A stretch of 64,000 nt of DNA, taken from the NCBI RefSeq assembly GCF_011043625.1, contig NZ_JAAKGT010000006.1, forward strand, positions 1 to 64,000, written 5' to 3'. Within the stretch, counting starts at the first letter, position 1. Each line of letters opens with the position of its first letter. The DNA is from Caulobacter sp. 602-2. Lineage in GTDB: Bacteria > Pseudomonadota > Alphaproteobacteria > Caulobacterales > Caulobacteraceae. The notes under the pieces were generated by a model, which was not told the DNA's origin, did no database searches, and saw nothing but the letters and a program-made list of their open reading frames with translations. Below, piece by piece: positions 40,839 through 51,015 of this stretch. The position numbers were made by a program, and so were the translations under genes.

Positions 40839-41441
40839 TCAGTACTCGTCTTCGGCTTCGCGCTCGGCCGGGGTGCGTTGGTCGGTCGAGGCGTAGCGCT
40901 GCTGCGGCGCGCGTTGCGGGCGGCCGATGATGTTGCCCAGGTCGGCCAGGTCGACGAAGTTGTCGGCCTGCCGGCGCAGGTCGTCGCTGGTCATCGGCGG
41001 CTGGCTCTTCATGGTCGAGACGACGGTGACGCGGCGGCCCTTGCGCTGCACGGCCTCGACCAGGGCGCGGAAGTCGCCGTCGCCCGAGAACAGCAACAGG
41101 TGGTCGACCGTGTCGGCCATCTGCAGCATGTCGACCGCGATCTCGATGTCCATGTCGCCGCGCCAGCGCTTGCGGCCCTGGCTGTCGGTGTATTCGCGGG
41201 CCGGCTTGGTCACCAGGGTGAAGCCGTTGTAGTCCAGCCAGTCCACCAGCGGACGGATCGGCGAGTAGTCGTCGTTCTCGGCGATGGCGGTGTAGTAGTA
41301 GGCGCGCACGAGCAGGCCGCGCTTCTTGAACTCGTCGAGGAGCTTTCGATAGTCGATGTCGAAGCCCAGCGCCTTGGCGGCGGAATAGAGGTTGGCCCCG
41401 TCGATGAACAGCGCCAGCCGCTCGGTCGGATAGAAGGTCAC
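40839..41441 (-). CDS. NYN-domain (LabA/DUF88-type) predicted ribonuclease
   Basis: This 200-residue protein has the PIN-like NYN fold: LALFIDGANLY with Asp14, DMDIEIAVDML with acidic metal ligands, and LLLFSGDGDFRALVEAVQRKG. The clustered acidic residues suggest metal-dependent RNase activity. The C-terminal tail is Gln/Arg-rich. The GTG at 41441 is chosen because AAGGAA lies upstream and the fold starts immediately. It probably forms a two-gene unit with the glycosylase. The biological target is unknown. Confidence 0.88.
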   Translation of the reverse strand: MTFYPTERLALFIDGANLYSAAKALGFDIDYRKLLDEFKKRGLLVRAYYYTAIAENDDYSPIRPLVDWLDYNGFTLVTKPAREYTDSQGRKRWRGDMDIEIAVDMLQMADTVDHLLLFSGDGDFRALVEAVQRKGRRVTVVSTMKSQPPMTSDDLRRQADNFVDLADLGNIIGRPQRAPQQRYASTDQRTPAEREAEDEY

Positions 41442-41492
41442 GGGTCTAATTCCTTGAAAAATCGGCTGGATAAAAATGGTCGGGACGCGGCC

Positions 41493-41975
41493 GTGGTCGT
41501 CGCCCTCGGCTGTAATCTGCCCGGAGCCTACACGAGTCGCGAGGCTCTGTTGGAGGCCGCCGTGGCGGCGCTGGCCGGCGAAGGGCTGGCGGTGGTCGCC
41601 CGTTCCGGCTGGTGGACGTCGGCCGCCTGGCCGGATCCTTCGGGACCCGCCTATCTGAACGGCGTGGCGCTGGTGGAGACCGAGCTTTCGCCCGCCGGGG
41701 CGCTGGCGGCCCTGCACCGCGTCGAGGCCGCGTTCGGCCGCGCCCGGTCCGAGCGCAACGCCGCCCGCACGCTGGATCTCGACCTGATCGCCCACGGCCG
41801 CACGGTGATGGACGGAAACCTCGTCCTGCCCCATCCCCGCGCCCACGAGCGCCTGTTCGTCATGGGCCCCCTGGCGGAGGTGGCGCCGGACTGGATCCAT
41901 CCGGTGCTGGGCAAGAGCGCCGTACTGCTGGCCGCCGACGCTGAGGTGGGGGGCGACGCCCGTCCCGTCGGCTGA
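41493..41975 (+). CDS. folK: 2-amino-4-hydroxy-6-hydroxymethyldihydropteridine pyrophosphokinase
   Basis: This 160-residue protein of the folate pathway transfers pyrophosphate from ATP to the pterin. Signature elements are VVALGCNLPGAY, RSGWWTSAAWPDPSGPAYLNGVALVET and AARTLDLDLIAHG with the metal-binding DLD, then LPHPRAHERLFVMGPLAEVAP. The GTG at 41493 gives a chain of normal length. A TTG at 41454 is possible, but it overlaps the ribosome-binding site of the divergent NYN gene. Confidence 0.9.
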   Translation: MVVALGCNLPGAYTSREALLEAAVAALAGEGLAVVARSGWWTSAAWPDPSGPAYLNGVALVETELSPAGALAALHRVEAAFGRARSERNAARTLDLDLIAHGRTVMDGNLVLPHPRAHERLFVMGPLAEVAPDWIHPVLGKSAVLLAADAEVGGDARPVG

Positions 41976-42125
41976 TCTTCGGGAAATCTACGGCCGCGCT
42001 GGACTTTGCTTTTCGGAAAAGGCATACACGCCGCCTCGCGAAAGCTGGGTGACAACCGAAGCGGCGTTGCGTGACGCCGCACGGAGCCCTATTTTGCGAG
42101 ACCTTACGGTCAGCCCGAGGAATTC

Positions 42126-42485
42126 ATGGCCCGCGTCACCGTCGAAGATTGCGTCGAGAAGGTTCCGAACCGCTTCGCGCTCGTCCTGCTGTCGGCGCAT
42201 CGCGCTCGCGGCATCTCGGCCGGTGCGGCCCTGATGGTCGATCGCGACAACGACAAGAACCCGGTCGTCGCCCTGCGCGAGATCGCTGACGACGTGATCG
42301 ATCACGAGGGGCTCAAGGAGCACCTGATCACCACGCTGCAGCGCGTCGACGAGCACTCGGAAGCCGAGGAAGAGGCCGAAACCCTCGCCCTGCTGGCCGA
42401 CCCGACCCACATGCAGATGAGCGAACTGGAACTCGTTCGCGCGCTGCAAAGCGACCGCGACGGCGGTCAGGAGGAGCGGTACTGA
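42126..42485 (+). CDS. rpoZ: DNA-directed RNA polymerase omega subunit
   Basis: This 119-residue omega subunit starts with [22 protein letters not shown], the standard omega N-terminus, and [30 protein letters not shown]. The acidic C-terminal half is of alphaproteobacterial type. It stabilises the beta' subunit and forms part of a ppGpp site in proteobacteria. Its stop codon overlaps the presumed CTG start of rsh. Confidence 0.96.
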   Translation: MARVTVEDCVEKVPNRFALVLLSAHRARGISAGAALMVDRDNDKNPVVALREIADDVIDHEGLKEHLITTLQRVDEHSEAEEEAETLALLADPTHMQMSELELVRALQSDRDGGQEERY

Positions 42486-44833
42486 GCCCCGACGGCGCAG
42501 ACCCTCTGATCATCGAAGCGGCGCCCGCCGCCGCTCCGTCCGAACGCGCGCCCGAATCCTCTCCTTCACCAGGGGGGGATTCGGGCGCGTCTTCGTCTGA
42601 GCCCCAGGCCGCAGCGCCCGAGGCTCCGCCGGCGCCCAAGCCGCGCAAGTTCCTTCGCCAGTACGAGCTGATCGAGCGCGTCCACGCCTACGATCCCACG
42701 GCCGACGAGGCCCTGCTCAACCGCGCCTACGTCTTCGCCATGCGCATGCACGGCAGCCAGACGCGCGCCAGCGGCGACCCCTACTACGCCCACCCGATCG
42801 AGGTGGCGGGCATCCTCACCGAGTACCGGCTCGACACCGCGACCATCGTCACGGCGCTGCTGCACGACGTCATCGAGGACACGCCGGTCACCAAGGAAGA
42901 GATCGGCAAGCTGTTCGGCGAGGAGATCGCCGAACTGGTCGAGGGCGTCACCAAGCTCTCGAAGCTGGAGCTGCAGGCCGAGCACACCCGCCAGGCCGAG
43001 AACCTGCGCAAGTTCATCCTGGCCATCTCCAAGGACGTGCGCGTCCTGCTGGTCAAGCTGGCCGACCGTCTGCACAACATGCGGACGCTGCACTTCATCA
43101 AGAACCAGGCCAAGCGCGAGCGCATCGCGCGCGAGACGCGCGACATCTATGCGCCGCTGGCCCGCAACATCGGCTGTCACCGCATCTGCACCGAGCTGGA
43201 GGAGCTGTCCTTCCAGCACACCAACCCGGTCGCCCGGGACGCCATCGTCCGGCGGCTGGAAAAGCTGCGGGAAGAGCAGGGCGGGGCGGTTCAGCTGGTG
43301 AGTCAGGAAATCCTGGCGCGCCTGGAGTCAGCCAATCTGCCGGCCCGCGTCTTTGGCCGGGAAAAGGCTCCCTATTCGATCTGGCGCAAGCTGCAGCGCA
43401 AGTCGATCGGCTTCTCGCAGATGTCCGACATCTACGCCTTCCGCGTGATCGTCGACAGCGAGGAGGACTGCTACCGCGCCTTGGGCGTGGTTCACCGCGC
43501 CTGGTCCAGCGTGCCCGACCGCTTCAAGGACTTCATCTCGACGCCGAAGCGCAACAACTACCGCTCGCTGCACACCACGGTGGTGGGGCCGCGCGGCATG
43601 CGCATCGAGATGCAGATCCGCACCGAGTCGATGGACCGGGTGAACGAAGAGGGCGTGGCTGCCCACTTCCGCTACAAGGACGCCTCGTACGGGCTCGACC
43701 TGGAAGGCATGGAGGCCGCCGGCGGCCGCGACCCGCTGGCCAACCTGCGCCAGCTGGTCCAGGTGCTCGAACACGGCGGCGACAGCGAGGAACTGGTCGA
43801 GCACGCCAAGCTCGAGATGTTCCTCGATCAGGTGTTCGTGTTCACCCCCAAGGGCAAGCTGGTCAGCCTGCCGCGGGGCGCGATGCCGCTGGACTTCGCC
43901 TACGCGGTTCACACCAGCGTCGGCGACACCTGCATCGGTGTGAAGATCAACGGCGAGCTGAAGCCGCTGCGCACCATCCTGACCAACGGCGACGTGGTCG
44001 AGGTGATCCGCGGCTCCAAGCCCGTGGTGCCGCCCGATTGGCGTTCTTTGACGGTGACCGGGAGGGCCCGCTCGGCCATCCGGCGTCACATCCGCCAGAC
44101 CGAGAAGGAAGAGTTCCTGCGCCTGGGCCGGGTGTCGGTCGAGCAGATCTTCGAGCGGGCCGGCAAGAACCTGAAGGACGTGTCGCTGCGGCCGATCCTC
44201 GAGCGGTTCGCGCTGGAGAGCGAAGAGGCCCTGTTCGACGCCGTCGGCCGCGGCCGGGTCACCCCCAGCCAGGTGCTGGAAACTGCGTTCCCGGGCATGG
44301 TCGACGCCGATCGCGAGGCGGCCACGGCGCGCCGCAAGATCGAGGGCGGCAAGGGCGCGCGGCTCTATGTGCGCGGCGGCGGGCTGACCCCCGGCGTTTC
44401 ACTGCACTTCGCCCACTGCTGCAGCCCGGTGCCGGGCGACCGCATCGTCGGCATCCTGCGCGAAGACAGCGCCAAGGATCAGGACGGTGGACTGGACGTC
44501 CATACCATCGACTGTCCCAAGCTGGCCGAGTACGAGGACCGCGAGGACCTCTGGCGCGATCTGAACTGGACGCCCGAGGCCGAGCGCGACACCGTCTCGC
44601 TGGCCCGCCTGCACGCCACCATCGGCAACGCGCCCGGCGTGCTGGGCCAGGTCTGCACGATCATCGGCGAGGCGGGCGGCAACATCGTCAACCTGCGCAT
44701 GCATCACAGGCAGAGCGACTTCTTCGACACCGACATCGACGTCGAGGTGCGCGACGCCAAGCACCTGACCAACATCTCGGCGGCGTTGCGCACCTGCCCG
44801 TCGGTCGAGACGGTGGACCGGACGCGGGGCTGA
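42482..44833 (+). CDS. spoT: Bifunctional (p)ppGpp synthetase/hydrolase RelA/SpoT, apparent CTG start
   Basis: The product is about 783 residues if translation starts at the CTG at 42482. Domains in order: an Ala/Pro/Ser-rich leader (1-58), the HD hydrolase ([24 protein letters not shown] intact), the synthetase ([39 protein letters not shown]), TGS ([17 protein letters not shown]) and C-terminal ACT ([14 protein letters not shown]). Both activities look intact. No ATG, GTG or TTG occurs in frame before 42740, which lies inside the conserved N-terminal region. The CTG has AGGAGGAG (42469-42476) five bases upstream and overlaps the rpoZ stop as CTGA. A G7 run at 42571-42577 could hide a sequence error. 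Confidence 0.9.
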   Translation: MSPDGADPLIIEAAPAAAPSERAPESSPSPGGDSGASSSEPQAAAPEAPPAPKPRKFLRQYELIERVHAYDPTADEALLNRAYVFAMRMHGSQTRASGDPYYAHPIEVAGILTEYRLDTATIVTALLHDVIEDTPVTKEEIGKLFGEEIAELVEGVTKLSKLELQAEHTRQAENLRKFILAISKDVRVLLVKLADRLHNMRTLHFIKNQAKRERIARETRDIYAPLARNIGCHRICTELEELSFQHTNPVARDAIVRRLEKLREEQGGAVQLVSQEILARLESANLPARVFGREKAPYSIWRKLQRKSIGFSQMSDIYAFRVIVDSEEDCYRALGVVHRAWSSVPDRFKDFISTPKRNNYRSLHTTVVGPRGMRIEMQIRTESMDRVNEEGVAAHFRYKDASYGLDLEGMEAAGGRDPLANLRQLVQVLEHGGDSEELVEHAKLEMFLDQVFVFTPKGKLVSLPRGAMPLDFAYAVHTSVGDTCIGVKINGELKPLRTILTNGDVVEVIRGSKPVVPPDWRSLTVTGRARSAIRRHIRQTEKEEFLRLGRVSVEQIFERAGKNLKDVSLRPILERFALESEEALFDAVGRGRVTPSQVLETAFPGMVDADREAATARRKIEGGKGARLYVRGGGLTPGVSLHFAHCCSPVPGDRIVGILREDSAKDQDGGLDVHTIDCPKLAEYEDREDLWRDLNWTPEAERDTVSLARLHATIGNAPGVLGQVCTIIGEAGGNIVNLRMHHRQSDFFDTDIDVEVRDAKHLTNISAALRTCPSVETVDRTRG

Positions 44834-44854
44834 CCCCGCGTCTGTCGCTGCAGA

Positions 44855-45310
44855 TCAAGCCGCCGCCTTGGCCGGCTGTTCGATCCAGAGGCCAAAGCCC
44901 ACCGCCAGGCGGTTCCAGCCGTTGATGACGTTGATCATCAGGGTCAGCTTGACCTGCTCCTCTTGCGTGAACTCGGCCGCCAGCGCGGCATGGGCGACTT
45001 CCTGCGTGTGGCCTTCCGACAGGCGGGTCAGCGCCTCGGTCCAGGCCAGGGCGGCGCGTTCGCGCGGCGTGTAGCAGGGGGCCTCGCGCCAGGCCGACAG
45101 CAGGTAGATGCGCTGCTCGGTCTCGCCCTGGGCGCGGGCTTCGGCCGTGTGCATGTTGATGCAGTTGGCGCAGGCGTTGATCTGCGAGGCGCGGATCTTG
45201 ACCAGTTCGATCAGGCTCGGCTCCAGGCTGGCGGCGATGACGGTCGAGGCGGTGAACCACGACTTCATCACGGCCGGAGCGGCGGCGAAGGGATCGAGCT
45301 TGGCGGTCAT
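44855..45310 (-). CDS. Carboxymuconolactone decarboxylase / AhpD-like peroxidase-family protein
   Basis: This 151-residue, all-helical protein has the AhpD-type redox motif ACANCINMHTAEARAQGE (CxxC followed by His). The family includes alkylhydroperoxidases and decarboxylases; members with this motif usually act as thiol peroxidases. The segment IELVKIRASQINACANC is characteristic. It is cytoplasmic. It converges on rsh with only 21 bases between the stops. Confidence 0.9.
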   Translation of the reverse strand: MTAKLDPFAAAPAVMKSWFTASTVIAASLEPSLIELVKIRASQINACANCINMHTAEARAQGETEQRIYLLSAWREAPCYTPRERAALAWTEALTRLSEGHTQEVAHAALAAEFTQEEQVKLTLMINVINGWNRLAVGFGLWIEQPAKAAA

Positions 45311-45389
45311 GGCGGGTCTCCTTTCAAGAGGGTTGCGCCGCCATGACGAGGCAAGGTCCGCGTGTGTGACGCGACCCGCCGAAAAAAGT

Positions 45390-45800
45390 TCAGTTCGCGC
45401 CGCGCAGGGCCGCCACGGCGTCCTGCGTCGCCTGGGTCAGGGGGGAGGGCAGGGCGTCGAGCGCGAACCAGCCCCAGTCGGCGAGGGCTTCCGGCTCCTG
45501 GATGGCCGGTTCGCCCACGCAGCCGTCGGCGCGATAGGTCACCGCCAGCCAATGGCTGTCGGCCGTGATCATGTCGGTCACGGCCAGCACCGGGCCGGCG
45601 ACGATCCCGATGCCGAGTTCCTCGCGGATCTCGCGCTCGGCGCAGGTGCGGCCGGGCTCGCCCCAGTCGAGCTTGCCGCCCGGCTGGCCCCAGTGGCCGG
45701 CTTCCGGCTGTCGGCGGCGCTGGACCAGCAGGATGCGGCCCTGGGCGTCGATGATGGCCGCGCCGCAACCGACGCGAGGGCGGGGAGGGGAGTCGTTCAT
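45390..45800 (-). CDS. Nudix hydrolase
   Basis: This 136-residue protein carries a complete Nudix box beginning at GGKLDWGEPG and ending REIREELGI (GX5EX7REUXEEXGU). The strand before it is ILLVQRRRQPEAGHWGQPGG, as in MutT/ADP-ribose type enzymes. It hydrolyses a nucleoside diphosphate linked to another moiety; the exact substrate is unknown. It is divergent from pyrE. Confidence 0.92.
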   Translation of the reverse strand: MNDSPPRPRVGCGAAIIDAQGRILLVQRRRQPEAGHWGQPGGKLDWGEPGRTCAEREIREELGIGIVAGPVLAVTDMITADSHWLAVTYRADGCVGEPAIQEPEALADWGWFALDALPSPLTQATQDAVAALRGAN

Positions 45801-45866
45801 GCCGTTGTCCTACGCCCCTTTGAGGGTGGTTTGTAGACTCGCCGCGCTGGTCTATATCCACGCCTC

Positions 45867-46451
45867 ATGACCAACGATGACGTCCTCGACGAATTCCGCG
45901 CCGCCGGCGCCCTGCGCGAAGGCCACTTCGTGCTCTCCAGCGGCCTGCACAGCCCCGTCTTCCTGCAGAAGAACCTGGTGTTCATGCGGCCCGAGCGCTG
46001 CGAGCGCCTGTGCAAGGCCCTGGCCGACAAGATCATCGCCACCGTGGGCCATGTCGACGTGGCGGTTTCGCCCGCCGTCGGCGGCATCATCCCGGGCTAC
46101 GAGACCGCCCGTCACCTGAACGTGCCGTCGATCTATGTCGAGCGCGAGGGCGGCGGCTTCAAGTTCCGCCGCGGCTTCCACCTGGAGCCCGGCCAGAAGG
46201 TCGTGATGGTCGAGGACATCGTCACCACCGGCCTGTCGTCGCGCGAATGCATCCAGGCGATCAAGGACGCCGGCGGCGACGTCGTCGCGGCGGCCTGCAT
46301 CGTCGACCGCTCGGGCGGCAAGGCCGATGTCGGCGTGCCGCTGATCGCGCTGGCCAGCCTCGAAGTGCCGGCCTATCCGGCTGACGCCCTGCCGCCCGAA
46401 CTGGCCGCGATCCCGATCGAGGATCCGGGCAGCCGCCGGCTGAAGGGCTGA
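45867..46451 (+). CDS. pyrE: Orotate phosphoribosyltransferase
   Basis: This 194-residue type I phosphoribosyltransferase adds ribose phosphate to orotate in UMP synthesis. It shows the PRPP-binding motif [14 protein letters not shown], the flexible-loop segment [15 protein letters not shown] and the [12 protein letters not shown] substrate region. The length is slightly below E. coli PyrE but typical of alphaproteobacteria. It starts an apparent pyrE-pdxJ-acpS operon. Confidence 0.96.
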   Translation: MTNDDVLDEFRAAGALREGHFVLSSGLHSPVFLQKNLVFMRPERCERLCKALADKIIATVGHVDVAVSPAVGGIIPGYETARHLNVPSIYVEREGGGFKFRRGFHLEPGQKVVMVEDIVTTGLSSRECIQAIKDAGGDVVAAACIVDRSGGKADVGVPLIALASLEVPAYPADALPPELAAIPIEDPGSRRLKG

Positions 46452-46456
46452 GCCCC

Positions 46457-47212
46457 ATGCTCCGGCTCGGCGTCAACATCGACCACGTGGCCACGATCCG
46501 CAACGCGCGCGGGTCGAGCTATCCCGAGCCGGTGCGCGCCGCCGAGCTGGCGCTCGCGGCTGGCGCCGACGGCATCACCGCGCACCTGCGCGAGGACCGC
46601 CGGCACATCAGCGACGCGGACATCGCCGTCCTCACCGACCTCTGCCTCAAGCGCGGCAAGCCGCTGAACTTCGAGATGGCGGTCACCGACGAGATGGTCG
46701 GTATCGCCATGAACGCCAAGCCGCACGCGGCCTGCCTGGTGCCCGAGCGGCGCGAGGAGGTGACCACCGAGGGCGGGCTCGACGTCGTGAAGGGCGCCAA
46801 TCGCATCGCCGACGCCACCGCGCGCCTGCGCACCGTCGGTGCGCGGGTGTCGCTGTTCATCGAGCCCGACCACGCCCAGATCCAGGCCTCGGCCGATGTC
46901 GGCGCCCAGGTCGTGGAACTGCACACCGGCGCCTATTGCGACGCCGCCCGCGCCGGCCAGACCGAACGCGCGGCCGCGATCCTGGAACGCCTGAAGTCGG
47001 GCGCGGCCTTCGCCGCCTCCCTGGGCCTGGAAGTGCATGCCGGCCACGGCATCGACTACGCCACGGTCAAGCCGGTCGCCGCCATTCCGCAGATCGTCGA
47101 GCTCAATATCGGCCACTTCCTGATCGGCGAGGCCATCTTCGTGGGCCTGCCCCAGGCCATCCTGCGCATGCGGACCCTGATGGACGCGGCGAGGCTGGAG
47201 GCGGCGGCGTGA
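46457..47212 (+). CDS. pdxJ: Pyridoxine 5'-phosphate synthase
   Basis: This 251-residue TIM-barrel enzyme makes pyridoxine phosphate from 1-deoxyxylulose 5-phosphate and 3-amino-2-oxopropyl phosphate. Signature pieces are [16 protein letters not shown] at the N-terminus, [25 protein letters not shown], and late VHAGHGIDY and [12 protein letters not shown]. It begins 5 bases after pyrE, and its stop overlaps the acpS start. Confidence 0.96.
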   Translation: MLRLGVNIDHVATIRNARGSSYPEPVRAAELALAAGADGITAHLREDRRHISDADIAVLTDLCLKRGKPLNFEMAVTDEMVGIAMNAKPHAACLVPERREEVTTEGGLDVVKGANRIADATARLRTVGARVSLFIEPDHAQIQASADVGAQVVELHTGAYCDAARAGQTERAAAILERLKSGAAFAASLGLEVHAGHGIDYATVKPVAAIPQIVELNIGHFLIGEAIFVGLPQAILRMRTLMDAARLEAAA

Positions 47213-47610
47213 TCATCGGCATCGGTTCGGACCTCAGCGACATCCGGCGGATCGAGAAGACCCTCGAACGCTTCGGCGAGCGCTTCACCAACAAGGTCTT
47301 CACCGAGATCGAGCGCAGGCGCTCAGAGCGCAAGCCCGACCGCGCCTCCAGCTACGCCAAGCGCTTCGCCGCCAAGGAGGCCTGCTCCAAGGCCCTGGGC
47401 ACCGGCCTCAAGCAGGGCGTGCATCTGGGCGACATGGGCGTGGTGAACCTGCCGTCGGGCAAGCCGACCATGGCCCTGACCGGCGGCGCGGCGGCCAAGC
47501 TGGCCCAGCTGATCCCCGAGGGCATGGTCCCGGTGATCCACCTGTCGCTGACCGACGACCACCCCTACGCCCAGGCCTTCGTGATCATCGAGGCCGTGCC
47601 GGCGAGCTGA
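47209..47610 (+). CDS. acpS: Holo-[acyl-carrier-protein] synthase
   Basis: This 133-residue phosphopantetheinyl transferase charges the acyl carrier protein. The N-terminal [16 protein letters not shown] contains the metal-binding Asp, and the central [18 protein letters not shown] is the second hallmark motif. A GTG start overlaps the pdxJ TGA (GTGA). The next operon-type gene on this strand is lepB, 2.5 kb on. Confidence 0.95.
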   Translation: MIIGIGSDLSDIRRIEKTLERFGERFTNKVFTEIERRRSERKPDRASSYAKRFAAKEACSKALGTGLKQGVHLGDMGVVNLPSGKPTMALTGGAAAKLAQLIPEGMVPVIHLSLTDDHPYAQAFVIIEAVPAS

Positions 47611-47614
47611 GGCG

Positions 47615-48532
47615 CTAGAGTCGGGGCTGGATCAAGGGCTGGCGCAATCGCTCGACGTCCGGGACCGATATCTTCACCTCTCCCAGGTCTCGGGAGCGGG
47701 CGGCCAACGGCAGGTCGCGGGCGCTCTGGTCGCGAACCACCACGATCGCGCCGGCCGTCGTCTGCAGGCCGATCCGCGACTTGCTGTTGATGCTCCAAAG
47801 CCCGAACTCGCCCAGATAGGTCGTCGTCCCGGGCGCGATGTCGAAGGTGAGGCCCAGCTCTTCGAAATCTCGCTTCAGGTAGATTGTTCCGCCTGCTCCG
47901 GTGGAGGTTTGGATGCTGCGGATTTCATAGCGGCCGGCGGGCAGGTCCTTGACGATCACCTTGGCCTTGAAGTCCATCGCCGACACATAGCTGTAGCCCA
48001 TGTCGGCGGCCGGGCCGGTCAAGCGTTCGGAGATCTCGCCGGAGAAATCCGGCGGGCTAGAGTACAGGCTTTGCGAGCGGCTGATGACGGTCTTGCCGGG
48101 AGCGTCCAGTCGCCTGATGTCCAACGTGACACCACTGCGGAACGGCAGCGAGATAGAGAGCGCCAGGCGGCTCGGCGTGGAAGTCCTGGCGGCTTGGACG
48201 GGTGCAGAGGCTTGGGAGCTCCCGCTGTCGGCGCGCCTCGTCGGTGCCTGGACAGAGGCGGGAGCGACGGCGGCCCGGTCAGGCTGAGCCGCGACCGGGG
48301 CCGGCCGCGCGGGCTGCGCCGGCGTCTTGCTGGGCGAGGCTGAGGATGGTTCGAGCGCCCGCAGGGCCGAGCAGGGTACGCCGATGGAATCCGCGTAGCG
48401 CTGCCGGTCAGGATCGCAGGCCGAAGGCTGCGGCGAGGTCGGCGGCAGCGACTGGGCGGCTGGTCTCTGGGGCGCGAGCGTGAGCGCGGCGGCCAGCGCG
48501 ATGACCGGCGCGATCGCCTTCAGTTGACGCAT
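47615..48532 (-). CDS. Exported hypothetical protein
   Basis: This 305-residue protein has a signal peptide (about 1-28, ending near PAAQS). A Pro/Ala/Ser-rich stretch spans about 35-125, and a beta-rich C-terminal domain spans about 130-305 (KAKVIVKDLPAGRYEIRSIQT, then YLGEFGLWS). That domain has the look of small beta-sandwich lipid- or sugar-binding domains, but no family was recognised. A CDPDRQRYADSIGVPC section may form a disulfide. The ATG at 48532 begins the signal peptide. Confidence 0.7.
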   Translation of the reverse strand: MRQLKAIAPVIALAAALTLAPQRPAAQSLPPTSPQPSACDPDRQRYADSIGVPCSALRALEPSSASPSKTPAQPARPAPVAAQPDRAAVAPASVQAPTRRADSGSSQASAPVQAARTSTPSRLALSISLPFRSGVTLDIRRLDAPGKTVISRSQSLYSSPPDFSGEISERLTGPAADMGYSYVSAMDFKAKVIVKDLPAGRYEIRSIQTSTGAGGTIYLKRDFEELGLTFDIAPGTTTYLGEFGLWSINSKSRIGLQTTAGAIVVVRDQSARDLPLAARSRDLGEVKISVPDVERLRQPLIQPRL

Positions 48533-48627
48533 GGAAACGACCCCGCCCGATGTGGATAGGCGCAAGGTTGGGTCGCCCAGGTAAAATCAATCCTAAATTG
48601 TCGCGCGAATTCGGACTCGCTCAACGG

Positions 48628-49944
48628 TCATCCGATGGGCGCCGTCCCGCGTCGGAAGCGCGCGCCGCCGCCTTCGTAGCCGATCGCCTCGAAGGCGCTG
48701 ACCGCGCCCTTGGCGTCGCGCTCGAACACCACGCGGCGGCTCGACTCGCCCGCCACGGTGAAGGTCTCTCCGCCCAGGGGCAGCAGAATGGTGAGGGGGC
48801 GGCGACCGCGCTTCATGGCCAGGCGACCGTCGACCTGCACGATCTCGACCGCGCCGTAGGCTCCGACATAATCGGCCAACGGCTTGGTCGCCGGCGGCGC
48901 GGCTTCGGCGCGAAGGGCCTCCAGCGCCCAGCGGACGTCCTGGGCGGCGGGGCCGGTCGCGGTCTTCAGCACGGCTTCCAGGGCCAGGGCGCGGGCGGCG
49001 TCCAAAGCCCCCGCGGCGGGGACGGCTACGTCGGGCTGCACCCCGTCGCCCTCCCAGTTGGTCTTGGTGATCGGGCTGACCGGCGAGCCGCCGGAGACGA
49101 AGACCGAGAAGCCGCTGGCCAGCGGCACGGGACCGCCGAGATTGGCCGCGCCGCCGCTAGCCTCGCCGACGATCACGGCGCGCTTGGCGTTCTTCAGCGT
49201 GTAGGCCAGGGCCTCGGCGGCCGAGCCTGTGCGGCCGCTGATCAGCACGTACAGAGGCGTGTCCAGGCGCGGAGTCGGATACCAGTCGCCCGGGGCCTCG
49301 CTCAGGGTTCCCTCGCGATGCCTGAAGGTGTTGTAGATGTCGGCGCCCTTGGGCGTGAAGGCGCTGGTCAGGTAGCCGACCATGGCCGGCGAGCCGCCGC
49401 CGTTGTCGCGCAGGTCGATGATGACGGCGTCGGTGTTGGCCACCGTCTGCAGCGCCGCCTCGATGGCCTTGCGGGCCGGGGCGTCGGGCTGGCCGAACGG
49501 GAAGTGGGCGAACATCCGCATGTCGATATAGCCGAGGTTGCCGTTCAGGATCTCGACCCGGCGGATTCCGTAGTTGGCGCGTTTGGCCGGGTCGACGCGC
49601 GGGGAAGCCGGACCGGCCGCCGGCGCTGGTCCGGGCCCGGGCCGCGGGGCGGGCGCCGGCTCGGCCGACCACGAAACGTTGAAGTGATGATCCAGCGGCC
49701 GCAGCCGCTCGCTCAGCGTCGTGGCCAGGTCGCGAGGATCGGTCAGACGATCATAGGCGCCCTTGGCGGCCTCGGCCCGGAGGTCCCGCGCCACCGCCGC
49801 GCCCTTGGCGGCGTCGTAGTAGTTGTCGGCGATCGCCTTGGCCACGTCCTCGACCACCGGGCGCGGCGCGACCTCGGCCGACCTGGCCTGCCAGGCGGCC
49901 ATCAGGCCCACGGAGAGAATGAACAGCGGAACGAGCGGGCGCAT
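48628..49944 (-). CDS. S41-family (C-terminal processing/IRBP-like) serine peptidase
   Basis: This 438-residue exported protein has a signal peptide ending near ARSAEV. An N-terminal helical domain (VVEDVAKAIADNYYDAAKG) resembles the S41 N-terminal extension, and no PDZ domain is evident. The catalytic domain includes GYIDMRMFAHFP, VIIDLRDNGGGSPAMVGYL, SGRTGSAAEALAYTLKNAKRA with the nucleophile Ser, and IVGEASGGAANL. The C-terminal 90 residues form a beta-domain. It probably degrades or trims periplasmic proteins or peptides. Confidence 0.85.
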   Translation of the reverse strand: MRPLVPLFILSVGLMAAWQARSAEVAPRPVVEDVAKAIADNYYDAAKGAAVARDLRAEAAKGAYDRLTDPRDLATTLSERLRPLDHHFNVSWSAEPAPAPRPGPGPAPAAGPASPRVDPAKRANYGIRRVEILNGNLGYIDMRMFAHFPFGQPDAPARKAIEAALQTVANTDAVIIDLRDNGGGSPAMVGYLTSAFTPKGADIYNTFRHREGTLSEAPGDWYPTPRLDTPLYVLISGRTGSAAEALAYTLKNAKRAVIVGEASGGAANLGGPVPLASGFSVFVSGGSPVSPITKTNWEGDGVQPDVAVPAAGALDAARALALEAVLKTATGPAAQDVRWALEALRAEAAPPATKPLADYVGAYGAVEIVQVDGRLAMKRGRRPLTILLPLGGETFTVAGESSRRVVFERDAKGAVSAFEAIGYEGGGARFRRGTAPIG

Positions 49945-50153
49945 CGGCGGTATCCCCGGAAATCGGCGGCCGAAGAACATCATTCGCCGATCGTGGCGGC
50001 CAATGAATAATCTTTAAGGCGAGCGGGCCTTCCGGCGCCAAACGGCCGCCACGAAGCGTCACTATCGCCGGCGGTGCTTGCCCGCGACGACAACCGCGTC
50101 TAGCAAGACCTGTCGGGCTCGCCCGACCCCCATTCGCAAAGAGCCCCGCGCGC

Positions 50154-51011
50154 ATGACCGAAGCCGTCGAGACCACGCCCCCCGAAGAAGAAAAGGGCGG
50201 CGCCGTCAACGAATTCATCGAGATCATCAAGACCGTGGCCTATGCCCTGGGCATCGCCCTGGTGCTGCGGGTGCTGCTGTTCCAGCCGTTCACGATCCCG
50301 TCGGCCTCGATGGAGCCCAACCTCTATCAAGGCGACTACATCATCGTCTCGAAGTTCTCGTACGGCTACTCGAAGCACTCGATCCCGTTCAGCCCGCCGC
50401 TGTTCAAGGGCCGCATCCTGGGCTCGGCGCCCAAGCGGGGCGACATCATCGTCTTCAAGCTGCCGCGCGACGGCCATGTCGACTACATCAAGCGCCTGGT
50501 CGGCCTGCCGGGCGACAAGATCCAGGTTCGTGGCGGCGCGCTCTACATCAACGGCCAGGCCGTCAAGCGCCAGGAGCAGGCCGACGTGCTGGTCGACAGC
50601 GGCTACGGCTTCACCCAGCCGATGAAGCGCATCCAGGAAACCACGCCCGAGGGCCGCACCTACCTGACCCAGGCCGACGCAGGCCCGGACACGCAGGGCG
50701 ACAACACCGGCGTCTATGAGGTTCCGGAAGGCTGCTACTTCTTCATGGGCGACAACCGCGACAACTCGGCCGACAGCCGCTTCAACCCGGGCATCTCGCC
50801 GTTCAAGACGGACTCGGGGACCTGCAAGTGGAACTACGAGAACGACCAGTACACCGGCGACGCCATCGGCGTGGGCTTCGTCCCGGCCGAGAACCTGGTC
50901 GGCAAGGCGCAGATCATCCTGCTGTCGTGGAACGCGGACGCGCACCTGTTCAAGCCGTGGACCTGGTTCATGGACGCGCGCCCGAGCCGCTTCTTCCGCG
51001 TGCTGAAGTAA
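50154..51011 (+). CDS. lepB: Signal peptidase I
   Basis: This 285-residue membrane protease cleaves Sec and Tat signal peptides. One N-terminal membrane segment spans about 25-45. The nucleophile is Ser52 in [17 protein letters not shown], and the general base is Lys113 in [13 protein letters not shown]. Box E is [12 protein letters not shown]. It starts a lepB-rnc-era unit: rnc begins 4 bases later. Confidence 0.96.
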   Translation: MTEAVETTPPEEEKGGAVNEFIEIIKTVAYALGIALVLRVLLFQPFTIPSASMEPNLYQGDYIIVSKFSYGYSKHSIPFSPPLFKGRILGSAPKRGDIIVFKLPRDGHVDYIKRLVGLPGDKIQVRGGALYINGQAVKRQEQADVLVDSGYGFTQPMKRIQETTPEGRTYLTQADAGPDTQGDNTGVYEVPEGCYFFMGDNRDNSADSRFNPGISPFKTDSGTCKWNYENDQYTGDAIGVGFVPAENLVGKAQIILLSWNADAHLFKPWTWFMDARPSRFFRVLK

Positions 51012-51015
51012 GATC

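Noticed and set aside
40077..41492. Extending folK upstream into one long plus-strand frame from 40077
   Set aside because: The extra about 470 residues are antisense to the glycosylase and NYN genes and have shadow-like composition. Only the last 160 residues match FolK.
42740..44833. Starting rsh at the ATG at 42740
   Set aside because: This would remove the conserved [28 protein letters not shown] N-terminal portion of the HD domain that is clearly encoded upstream in frame. The CTG at 42482 with a strong ribosome-binding site explains it better.
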